From: Lysinibacillus fusiformis
GTDB taxonomy: Bacteria > Bacillota > Bacilli > Bacillales_A > Planococcaceae
NCBI RefSeq assembly: GCF_007362955.1
Contig: NZ_CP041696.1
Coordinates: forward strand, 3,906,001 to 3,970,000
Direction of reading: 5' to 3'
Length of the DNA stretch: 64,000 nt
A program made the position numbers and the translations under genes. Shown here piece by piece: positions 18,410-28,400 of the stretch. Under the pieces are notes generated by a model. The model worked only from the letters and a program-made list of their open reading frames with translations. It did not search any database and had not been told where the DNA came from. Each line of letters opens with the position of its first letter. Position 1 is the stretch's first letter.

Positions 18410-21400
18410 ATGCCATACGAAGAACGGTTTCAAACTTTAACAAATGCACTAAAATATCACTCCGAAGAGCTAAGTGAAAATGGAATTTGTTTTATTAATG
18501 GAGATGATAAAGAAGACTTTTGCTCTTATAAAGAGCTGTATGATAAAGCTCTCTATATTTTAAATAATTTACAGGAAAAGGGGATAAAACGAGGTAATGA
18601 GTTAGTACTCCAAATCGAAGAAAATGAAAAATTCATTCCTATTTTTTGGGCATGCTTACTCGGTGGGATTATCCCTGTCCCTGTTTCAGTGGGTCATAAT
18701 GATGAACATAAAGAAAAATTGTTTAGAATTTGGCAGACCCTTAATCATCCATTTATCGTTACAAATGAAAAGAATAAACAAAGCCTTAAAGCATTTGCAG
18801 ACAATAGAAAGTATTCGATCATAGATGAAATCACAGCTCGCACTCTCATTATTGAAGAATGCTTACAATGTACGAAACATGGAAAAGAATACCCTTTGAG
18901 CCCTAATGATATCGCTTTTGTACAATTTTCTTCTGGCTCTACAGGGGATCCTAAAGGTGTTACTCTAACTCACACAAACCTTCTGACTAATATTTATCAA
19001 ATTATTGAGGGTTGCAAGTTTACTAAGGCAGACTCCGTATTAAGTTGGATGCCTTTAACACATGATATGGGAATTATAGGAACGCATATGGTACCACTAG
19101 TTGTTAACATTCATCAATATCTCATGCCTACTGCCTTATTTATTAGACGTCCTGCATTATGGTTGAAGAAAATAAATGAACATAAAGTAACAACAACCTC
19201 ATCTCCGAACTTTGGCTACAAATATTTTTTAACAAATTTTAAACCTAATCTAGCAAAAGATTGGGAGTTATCACATGTACGCTTAGTATTAAATGGTGCA
19301 GAACCTATCTCACCTGAATTGTGTAATCAATTCTTAAAAAAGATGGAGCCATATGGGCTTAAGAGAAACGCGATGCTTCCAGTTTATGGGTTAGCTGAAG
19401 CGTCATTGGCTGTTACCTTTTCACCATTACATGAATCCTTTACAACAATCCAACTTGATCGGAATTATGTGAATTTTGGAGAAAGAGTGAAAGAAACGAC
19501 AAAAGATAATGAGGATGTTGTCAATTTTGTAGAGGTTGGATACCCTCTTAACGGATGCCTGGTAAGGATTTGTGATGATAACAATACCCTACTAGAGGAT
19601 TATCGAGTTGGGTATATCCAAATAAAAGGGGAAAATGTCACAAAAGGCTATTATAACAATCAAGAAGTATCCGATCGGCTCATTCAAGAGGGTTGGCTTA
19701 ATACAGGTGATTTAGGATTCATTAAAAATGGATGCCTCGTCATTACAGGTCGTGCGAAAGATATCATCTTTGTAAATGGACAGAATTTTTATCCGCATGA
19801 CATTGAAAGAGTATCCGAGGACCTTCAGGAAATTGAATTAGGCTATGTAGCTGCCTGTGGTGTCGTTAATCCTCAAACGAAGAATGATGACATTATATTA
19901 TTTGTCTTATATAAGAAAAAGCTAGAAGATTTTGCTTTGCTAGCCAAGAAGTTGAAAAATTATATTAGCAAAAAAATGGGGCTCGAAATTCATATCGTCA
20001 TACCAACTAGAATAATGCCTAAAACAACTAGTGGTAAGATTGAACGATATAAATTAGGTGAAATGTATCGGAATGGAAAATTCGATACCACAATGGAAGA
20101 AGTAAATCGTTTTGTAGATATAACTGAAAAAAAATCAGTATCTCCTAAAAATGAAATAGAAAGTAAATTAGCAGGTATTTGCTCTCACATACTTGGGGCT
20201 GATGATGTTGGTATTCATGATGATTTCTTTGAGCTTGGCGGTGACTCGTTAAAAGCTCAACAATTCATTAACGCGATTCAAATTAGCTTTGATATTGAGG
20301 TAACAATTAGCCAATTATTTACAAATCCTTCAATAAATAAGCTAAGTCAACTGATAGTAAAACAACAAAATACAAAAGAGGCTATTTTTGAAGAAGCAAT
20401 TGAACTTAAACATATTGAGGATAATAGAGCGTTTTATCCTGCAACATCGGCACAAAAAAGGTTGTATGTAATTCAGCAAATGAATCCTCATGATGTAACG
20501 TATAACGAATGTGCTGCATTAAAGATCGATGGGTTATTAGATATACAAAAGCTAGAACAATCGATGCAAGTGATGATTATGAGACATGAATCCCTTCGTA
20601 TAATCTTTGAGATGCATGATGGTGAGCTTGTTCAAAAAATCAGCGAAGCTGTTGATTTTAAGTTAGAAAAAGCAGTATTGGACGAGTCAGAATTAGAAAT
20701 GTTCATAAATGAATTTAAAAAACCATTTGATTTAAGTCGTGGATTTTTATTTAGAGGATGTATCGTTACATTATTGAATGGTGGCTATGTATTAATACTA
20801 GATGCGCATCACATCATCGTAGACGGAACATCCCATAGTATTTTTATTAAGGAGCTCTTTGATCTTTATTCAGGAAATACTCTCCCTCAGGTCGACATTC
20901 ACTATAGAGATTATGCCCTCTATCAAGAAAGGCTCGAGCAATCGGCAAGGTTTCAAAAGGAAGAAGATTACTGGATAAATCTATATTCCGGAGAGCTACC
21001 AATACTACAGCTACCAACTGACTTTCTAAGACAGAATGTTCGGAATTTAGAGGGTGGCAGATTAGTCGTAAAGCTAGATGAAGAATGGACATCAAAACTT
21101 AAACAAATGGCATTCAATCAGTCTTCAACACTTTATATGTCCTTGCTCGCAATCTATAATGTTTTGCTCTCAAAATATACAAATCAGAATGACCTAATCG
21201 TTGGCTCACCAATTGCAGGTAGATTGGATGCTAAATTAGAGCATGTAATAGGGATGTTTGTAAACACGCTTGCTATGAGAAATACAATCGATGATAGTAA
21301 GTCGTTTTCAGAGTTTTTAGCATCTGTTAAGAAGAATGTGTTGGAAGCTTTCGATCATCAGAATTATCCATATGAAAATATGCTAAACAAAATAGAGATT

Positions 21401-24157
21401 CAAAGAGATTTAAGCAGAAATCCACTATTTGATACAGTTTTTGTCCTACAAAACATGGATAAGCCTGAACTGAAAGTAGAAAATCTGAATATTGAACATA
21501 TGCCAATAACAAATCGAACATCAAAATTTGATTTGACAGTCGAATCAGTTGAGTTAGAGGGAGAGCTGTCATTTACATTCGAATACAGTACAAAGCTGTT
21601 TAAGGAGGAAACGATTGAAAGGCTTTCACATCATTTAATAGATATCTTAAAAACAGTCACTCAATCCCCTAATATTCTTATTTCAGACTTAAATATTGTC
21701 AACAAAGAGGAAAGCCAAATGTTACTTCATACCTTTAACGAAACAAAGATGGATTTTCCTAAAGAGCGTACGTTACAGGAATTATTTGAAGAACAAGTAC
21801 AACTAAAATCGGAGCATATAGCTGTTAAGCTTGGTGAAAAGCAGGTAACTTATCGTGAATTAAATAAAAGGTCTAACCAGCTTGCAAGGTATTTAAGAAT
21901 GAATGGGGTAGGACCTAATCAGATTGTCGGAATGCTTGTGGAGCGCTCTGTGGAAATGATAATCGGTATTATGAGTACCTTAAAGGCTGGAGGGGCTTAT
22001 CTACCAATTGATCCTGAATATCCAGATTCAAGAGTGAAGGACATTTTAATAGATTCAGGCACATCTTGGATTCTTACAAGTAAGAGATTGGCTAAAAAAT
22101 TTGAATTAATACTGAATGAAACATCGATTCATATAATCACCCTTGATGAACTAGAACCAATGATAGAGGCTATGGATTCTTCCAATTTGGTGATAATGAA
22201 TAAGTCTTCCGACCTTGCACATGTCATGTATACATCGGGTTCTACAGGAAAGCCAAAAGGGAACTTGATTACACATTCCAATGTCAGTAGGACAGTTAAA
22301 AATTCGAATTATTTAGATGTAACAGCAGAAGATGTAATCCTGCAAGTATCTAATTATGCTTTTGATGGATCGACCTTTGACATTCATGGTGCACTAATAA
22401 ATGGAGCAAAGCTTGTCCTGATTAATAAAACGACCATTTTAGACATGAGCAAATTATCGAATGTCATTAAAGGAGAAAAGGTCACAAAGCTGTTAATTAC
22501 AACGGCTCTATTCAACACGCTCGTTGATATTAATATAAACTGCTTTGAACATGTGAAAAAGATCCTTTTTGGTGGTGAAAGAGTCTCAATCAAACATGTG
22601 CGAAAGGCCTTAGACTATTTAGGTGAAAATAAATTAATCCATATGTACGGACCTGCTGAAAGTACGGTATTTGCTACATACTACGTGGTCAATAAAATTG
22701 ACGAGGGTGCCTTAACGATTCCGATTGGAAAGCCTATATCCAATACACAAATCTATATTTTAGATAAACATAATCATTTGCAGCCAATTGGAGTAGCGGG
22801 ACAATTATGTATTTCAGGTGAAGGGTTAGCGAAGGGTTATTTGAACCGTTTAGAATTAACGGCTGAAAAATTTGTACCAAACCCATTTTTCCCAAATCAA
22901 ATGATGTATTGTACTGGTGATTTAGCAAGATGGCTTCCAGATGGGAATATTGAGTTTATTGACCGTATTGACAATCAAGTGAAAATTAGAGGGTTCCGAA
23001 TTGAAATTGGTGAAATTGAAGCACAGATTCTTAAACATCCACATGTTAAGGAAGCGGTCGTTTTAGTAAAAGGGGCTGAAAGTGAAAACAAATTCCTTTG
23101 TGCATATGTGGTTGGTAGCGAAGGTCTATCTATTACAGAGTTGAAGGTAGACTTAGCAAAGAGTTTACCAGATTTCATGATGCCGAGAGCATTTGTTGAA
23201 TTAGAAAAGATGGCTATCACATTAAATGGAAAGGTAGATAAGAAAAGCCTTCCAGAACCTAGTCATGTTTTATCTCAGAATGACTATGTTGAGGCATCAA
23301 ATTCAGTTGAAAAGAAACTCGTGGAGATATGGAGAGAGATTCTAGGGATTGAAACAATAGGGATTCATGACAACTTCTTTGATTTAGGAGGAAGCTCGTT
23401 ATTACTTGTTAGAATGCATTCCTTAATTGAAAGTGTCTATAAAGGAAAAGTTGAAGTAACGGACCTTTTCACGTATACGACAATAGCGGAGCTTTCAGAG
23501 TTTATTGAAAAGGGAAAGGAAAAGCAAACAGAGTTTCAATTTCCTTTTACTAACCTGCCACATGATTATTTTAATGAAAGGATTGCTGTCAGTGATGATG
23601 CACTGTATACGATTCAATTTACAGATGACCTTTTCAAGAACGTAATCGAAATGAGCATGATACTAAAGGTTGAAGTTACCGATATTTTATTAACCATTTA
23701 TTTCTACTTACTATCGACACTTTCAGAGGAAAAAGAACTTGCGGTTCAGACCATGCTGACAAATGACAAAAACGCATATTCAATGAACTTAAATATGAGT
23801 GTGTTCAAAGATATTACTAGTTTGATATACCATGTGAACCTTTCAAGGAAAGAGCGAAATCCAGCAAATGTTTATTCTAGCGATGAGATTAATAAAGGAA
23901 AGCTGAATAAAAGGAAAGGAGAAATTTTACCATTATTCTGTATGGAAGATATTCTAGGTGAACAAGAGCATCTATTAGATGTATATGACATGATCGTTGC
24001 GATTACTGAAAGTAACTCTAAATTAGGCTTCATTGTCCAGTTTAACGGTAAAAGGTTACAAAAAGATAAGGTGAGAAATCTAGCAAATGGATATATGAAG
24101 TTAATAGAGCTGTTGGTGAATGATTTTATTGAAAATACAAAAGGGGTGTTACGATGA
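18410..24157 (+). CDS. NRPS: acyl-AMP ligase, PCP, C, A, PCP, partial C
   Basis: 1915 residues. The ATG at 18404 touches AAAGGAGG, so the ATG at 18410 is the likely start. Domains: (1) fatty acyl-AMP ligase, about 1-570, with SSGSTGDPKG near 174, YGLAEASLAV near 326 and the catalytic lysine in TTSGKIERYKL near 541; (2) carrier protein, Ser613 in LGGDS; (3) condensation domain about 655-1095 with HHIIVDG near 800; (4) adenylation domain about 1110-1620 with YTSGSTGKPKG near 1273; (5) carrier protein, Ser1663 in LGGSS; (6) about 205 more residues resembling only the C-terminal lobe of a condensation domain, without HHxxxDG. By my manual alignment to the GrsA pocket the A-domain code is about D-G-F-L-L-G-M-V-F-K, nearest to Ile/Leu/Val-type pockets. 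It should load a fatty acid and join it to one amino acid. The stop overlaps the next start (ATGA). Confidence 0.9.
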   Translation: MPYEERFQTLTNALKYHSEELSENGICFINGDDKEDFCSYKELYDKALYILNNLQEKGIKRGNELVLQIEENEKFIPIFWACLLGGIIPVPVSVGHNDEHKEKLFRIWQTLNHPFIVTNEKNKQSLKAFADNRKYSIIDEITARTLIIEECLQCTKHGKEYPLSPNDIAFVQFSSGSTGDPKGVTLTHTNLLTNIYQIIEGCKFTKADSVLSWMPLTHDMGIIGTHMVPLVVNIHQYLMPTALFIRRPALWLKKINEHKVTTTSSPNFGYKYFLTNFKPNLAKDWELSHVRLVLNGAEPISPELCNQFLKKMEPYGLKRNAMLPVYGLAEASLAVTFSPLHESFTTIQLDRNYVNFGERVKETTKDNEDVVNFVEVGYPLNGCLVRICDDNNTLLEDYRVGYIQIKGENVTKGYYNNQEVSDRLIQEGWLNTGDLGFIKNGCLVITGRAKDIIFVNGQNFYPHDIERVSEDLQEIELGYVAACGVVNPQTKNDDIILFVLYKKKLEDFALLAKKLKNYISKKMGLEIHIVIPTRIMPKTTSGKIERYKLGEMYRNGKFDTTMEEVNRFVDITEKKSVSPKNEIESKLAGICSHILGADDVGIHDDFFELGGDSLKAQQFINAIQISFDIEVTISQLFTNPSINKLSQLIVKQQNTKEAIFEEAIELKHIEDNRAFYPATSAQKRLYVIQQMNPHDVTYNECAALKIDGLLDIQKLEQSMQVMIMRHESLRIIFEMHDGELVQKISEAVDFKLEKAVLDESELEMFINEFKKPFDLSRGFLFRGCIVTLLNGGYVLILDAHHIIVDGTSHSIFIKELFDLYSGNTLPQVDIHYRDYALYQERLEQSARFQKEEDYWINLYSGELPILQLPTDFLRQNVRNLEGGRLVVKLDEEWTSKLKQMAFNQSSTLYMSLLAIYNVLLSKYTNQNDLIVGSPIAGRLDAKLEHVIGMFVNTLAMRNTIDDSKSFSEFLASVKKNVLEAFDHQNYPYENMLNKIEIQRDLSRNPLFDTVFVLQNMDKPELKVENLNIEHMPITNRTSKFDLTVESVELEGELSFTFEYSTKLFKEETIERLSHHLIDILKTVTQSPNILISDLNIVNKEESQMLLHTFNETKMDFPKERTLQELFEEQVQLKSEHIAVKLGEKQVTYRELNKRSNQLARYLRMNGVGPNQIVGMLVERSVEMIIGIMSTLKAGGAYLPIDPEYPDSRVKDILIDSGTSWILTSKRLAKKFELILNETSIHIITLDELEPMIEAMDSSNLVIMNKSSDLAHVMYTSGSTGKPKGNLITHSNVSRTVKNSNYLDVTAEDVILQVSNYAFDGSTFDIHGALINGAKLVLINKTTILDMSKLSNVIKGEKVTKLLITTALFNTLVDININCFEHVKKILFGGERVSIKHVRKALDYLGENKLIHMYGPAESTVFATYYVVNKIDEGALTIPIGKPISNTQIYILDKHNHLQPIGVAGQLCISGEGLAKGYLNRLELTAEKFVPNPFFPNQMMYCTGDLARWLPDGNIEFIDRIDNQVKIRGFRIEIGEIEAQILKHPHVKEAVVLVKGAESENKFLCAYVVGSEGLSITELKVDLAKSLPDFMMPRAFVELEKMAITLNGKVDKKSLPEPSHVLSQNDYVEASNSVEKKLVEIWREILGIETIGIHDNFFDLGGSSLLLVRMHSLIESVYKGKVEVTDLFTYTTIAELSEFIEKGKEKQTEFQFPFTNLPHDYFNERIAVSDDALYTIQFTDDLFKNVIEMSMILKVEVTDILLTIYFYLLSTLSEEKELAVQTMLTNDKNAYSMNLNMSVFKDITSLIYHVNLSRKERNPANVYSSDEINKGKLNKRKGEILPLFCMEDILGEQEHLLDVYDMIVAITESNSKLGFIVQFNGKRLQKDKVRNLANGYMKLIELLVNDFIENTKGVLR

Positions 24158-25425
24158 CGAAGATTGCACTGTTATTTCCAGGACAAGGATCTCAATATAT
24201 TGGGATGAGTAAGAAGCTATGTGAGGATTTTCAAGTAGCTGCTCAGACCTTTGATGAGGCAAATGACATACTAGGCTTTGACTTGAAAAAAATCTGCTTT
24301 GAAGGAAAGATGGAGGAGCTAACGAGAACCGATATCACGCAACCAGCACTTCTAACAGCCAGTGTAGCTTCATTTAGAGTATACATGGAGGAGATTGGAG
24401 TAACACCACAGTTCTCAGCAGGGCACAGTGTTGGTGAATATGCTGCATTAACATGCAGTGGGGCGATAAGCTTTGCGGATTCCTTAAAAATAGTAAGAAA
24501 AAGAGGCCTGTTAATGCAAGAGGCCTCGGAAAAAGCATTAGGTAAGATGGTTGCAGTAAGAGGACTTTCAATTGAAGCGATTGAGCAGGTATGTAAGAAA
24601 GCATCTACCTCGGAAATGCCAGTTGTTATGGCTTGCTATAACTCCTTAAAGCAGAATGTCATTGCAGGTCATAGCAAGACTGTAGATCAAGCGGTAGTTA
24701 AACTAGAAGAATTAGGGGGAACACTCACTCCGTTAAAGGTAAGTGCTGCCTTTCATAGTCCAATGCTGCAGGCATCTGCAGATGAATTACGCTATGAGCT
24801 AGAGAAGGTTTCCTATCGTTCACCGAAGTGGGAGGTTATCTCGAATGTAAGTGGTTTACCTTATGCAGATAGTCTAGATATGATAGATTCTTTAAAAGAA
24901 CAAATGGTAAAACCCGTTAAATGGAATGAAACGATGATGTATTTACAAAAGCAGGGTGTTGAGAAATATATAGAATTAGGCCCGAACGCGGTATTAAGTA
25001 ATTTGTTGAAGGATAATGATCGACATGCTAAGACGTATTTAGTTGAAAATAAGCATGATGTGACTGAGCTACTGCAAGCCTTTGACTTGGAAGTTAGATT
25101 CGCAATTATGACTAAGTGTATAGCAACAGCTGTTAGTATCAAGAATAGTAACTGGGACTCTGTCGCTTATAATCAGGGGGTTATTGAACCTTATCGACAG
25201 GTAAAGCAACTCTATGAGGCACTTCGCCAAGATCAAGTAAAACCGACAGATGAACACTTATTTTTAGCCTTTGACATGCTTTCATCCGTTGTAAAAACAA
25301 AGAAAATATCAATTGAGCAGCAAAAGGAAATATTCAAAAGAATAGTAGAAGAAACAGGGGCTCTTTCTATTTTACATGGTTTAGAAGAATCTGAATGGAT
25401 AAGAGAAAAAGAATTAGTACTTTAG
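24154..25425 (+). CDS. Free (trans) malonyl-type acyltransferase with C-terminal extension
   Basis: 423 residues, overlapping the NRPS stop by four bases, hence translationally coupled. The first 300 residues are a complete acyltransferase: LLFPGQGSQ at the N-terminus, nucleophile Ser92 in GHSVGEY, His201 in AAFHSP. The HxxS form with phenylalanine (AFHS) points to malonyl rather than methylmalonyl. It should load malonyl-CoA onto carrier proteins of the next enzyme, whose ketosynthase lacks an AT. The last 110 or so residues form an extra helical domain absent from FabD, possibly for docking. Confidence 0.88.
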   Translation: MTKIALLFPGQGSQYIGMSKKLCEDFQVAAQTFDEANDILGFDLKKICFEGKMEELTRTDITQPALLTASVASFRVYMEEIGVTPQFSAGHSVGEYAALTCSGAISFADSLKIVRKRGLLMQEASEKALGKMVAVRGLSIEAIEQVCKKASTSEMPVVMACYNSLKQNVIAGHSKTVDQAVVKLEELGGTLTPLKVSAAFHSPMLQASADELRYELEKVSYRSPKWEVISNVSGLPYADSLDMIDSLKEQMVKPVKWNETMMYLQKQGVEKYIELGPNAVLSNLLKDNDRHAKTYLVENKHDVTELLQAFDLEVRFAIMTKCIATAVSIKNSNWDSVAYNQGVIEPYRQVKQLYEALRQDQVKPTDEHLFLAFDMLSSVVKTKKISIEQQKEIFKRIVEETGALSILHGLEESEWIREKELVL

Positions 25426-25444
25426 GATACGGGGGAGTGCCGAA

Positions 25445-28400
25445 ATGTTGAACTTAGATGCAGCTAAATTAACTGAACTATTTAATTCAGGCTCAAATCA
25501 AACGATCGAAGAAGTTTCTGGAAGAGATATTGCGATTGTCGGTATGGCTGTTCATTTACCAAGTGCACAGAATGTAGATGAATTTTGGGGAAACTTAAAA
25601 GAGGGAAAGGATTGTATTACCGAGTTTCCGAAAAATAGAGAAAAGGATGCAGCTGCCTATTTGAATTTTATTGGCATGGATGAAGCGAAAATCAAATTTG
25701 GAAAAGGTGCATATCTTTCTGACGTTGACTCTTTTGATTACTCATTTTTTCAGCTTTCACCGAAGGAAGCTGAATTAATGCACCCAGATCAAAGGTTATT
25801 TCTTGAAACGGCTTGGAAGGCAATTGAAGATTCGGGGTACAGTGGAGAGCGAATAAAAGGCAGTAAGACAGGGGTATATATTGGACACAGTACAGTACCG
25901 TTTACGGATACATTATATGATTATTCACGCTTTATTGCTGAAGACGATGAATCCCTAATACCTATGGCATTACCAGGGAATTTACATTCAATTATCGCGA
26001 GTAGAATTTCATATATTTTGGATTTAAAGGGCCCGAGCATAGCGGTTGATACAGCATGTTCGTCATCTTTAGTTGCTGTTCACCTAGCATGTCAAAGTAT
26101 TCGCAACGGTGAATGCAATATGGCTATCGCTGGAAGTGTTAAAACGAATTTATTTCCGTTGAATTCAAGAACAAAGCTTGGAATTGAAGCTTCTGATGAA
26201 AGAGCAAAAACCTTTGACGATAGTTCAGATGGAACAGCAAGAGGAGAAGGAGTAGTAGCAATTATCCTGAAACCCCTTAGTCATGCTGTAAGGGATCGCG
26301 ATCAAATTTATGCAGTCATAAAAGGAAGTGCGATGAACCAAGATGGAAGTTCGATAGGGATTACAGCTCCAAATGCAGTAGCACAAGAAAATGTAATAAC
26401 AGCTTCATGGGAAAATGCAGGAGTTGACCCAGAAACAATAGCTTATATTGAAGCTCATGGTACAGGAACTGCATTAGGGGATCCGATTGAAATAGATGGT
26501 ATTACACGTGCTTTCAGCATGTATACCGATAAAAAGCAATTTTGTGGAATCGGTGCAGTGAAAACAAATATTGGGCACTTAGACAATTGTGCTGGTATTG
26601 TAGGCTTAATTAAAGCTAGTTTAGCATTGAAAAACAGAGAGATTCCGCCAACCTTGAATTTTCATTATCCAAATAGGCAAATTCCGTTTGAAAATACTCC
26701 TGTATATGTAAATAATGTTTTACAACCATGGGAATCTGAAGGCTTTCCTCGAAGATGTGGAGTTAGTTCTTTTGGTCTTAGTGGAACAAACTGTCACATG
26801 GTTTTAGAAGAAGCACCAGATACACAGGGTCAGGAGGAGGCCTCTCTTGTAAATAAGCATGTTTTAACGCTCTCAGCTAAGAGTAAAGCTTCACTAACGA
26901 GTCTGATTGACGAGTACTACCAATTTAGTCTAAATGAGCAAGACAAAGCTATCGCAAGTCTATGTTACACTTCCAATACTGGTCGAGGTCAGTATAACTA
27001 TAGAGTGTCCTTACTAATTGAAAATGTCACAGAATTACAAGAAAAGCTAAGATATCTATTGGAGCATGAATTAAAAGGTGCAAAAGAAAAGGACATCTAT
27101 GTGGGAGAACATAAGCAACCCTTGGATGCGCAAGTGAAGAATAGGTTAAGTCATTCTGCGAAGGAAAAAATAGCAGAATATCTCGATTCAGCTGAAAAGG
27201 ATTTTTCACTATTGGAAGAAATCTGTGAACTATATTGTGAAGGTGCGACCATTAATTGGAGTGAATTTTATAGTAAGGAAAGAATATATAAACGTACTGT
27301 TCCTACCTATTCCTTCGAGAAGAGACGCTGTTGGTATGAGGTTGATTCTTCGAAGCGAAAGATTAGAATCATGGAAGGAAATGAAGGGCAAGAAGAACAG
27401 TTAGTTCAGTTGAAGCTACTTGGTAAAGATGGGGAAGCGTATACTGAAACAGAGTATAAAGTAGCTCAAATTTGGGCTGAAACGCTTGGCTTTGATGAAT
27501 TATCGATCGATGATAATTTCTATGAATTGGGTGGCGATTCGATTATTGCAACTCGGATTATCAATTCTGTCAATCAAGCATTTAAAGTAAACCTTGAGGT
27601 AACTAGTTTACTAAGACATCCTTCTATTAAAGAGCTTGCCCATTTATTGGAGAAAAACAGAGCAGAAATGAAGCAGGAAGGACGAATCAGCTCGATAGTT
27701 CCTATTGAAAAAAAGGATTACTATCAAATTTCAACTGTGCAAAAACAGGTATTTGCACAATCTCAATATAAACATATTGGAATAGCATTAAATATGCCAA
27801 TTGTGTTGGAATTTAAAGGATTAATTGATAGAGAACGGATACAGTTCGTGTTTGATGAGTTAATTCGAAGACATGAGGTTTTCAGAACAAGATTTTCATT
27901 TGCAGATGGGGGGATAGTTCAGTATATTGCCGATGATCTAGACTTCAAGGTGGGGTATTGTGAAATAGCTGAACAAGAATTAAATGAGAAGCTGACGAAC
28001 CTTGTTCAACCATTTAAACTTGAAGTAGCTCCCCTAATAAGAGCTACATTACTTAACGTATCAAATAAACGACATGTATTATTTTTTGACATGCACCATA
28101 TTATTTCTGACGGTAAATCTTGTGATGTTTTCATTAAAGAAATGATCAGCTTATATGAAAACGAATTACTACCGAATATTGATGTTCAATACAAGGACTT
28201 CGTTGTATGGCAGGAGGAGTATTTAAAGACCGAACATATAACAAAACAAGGTGAATATTGGAAAGAGGTTTTAAATAATGACCCGAATGAACTCCAAATT
28301 CCTATCGACTTTGAAAGAGAAGAAGAACATAGTTTTAAGGGAAGTACGATTGAGTTTAAAATCTCTAGTGAAACAATAGAAAAACTTATGAATTTGGCAA

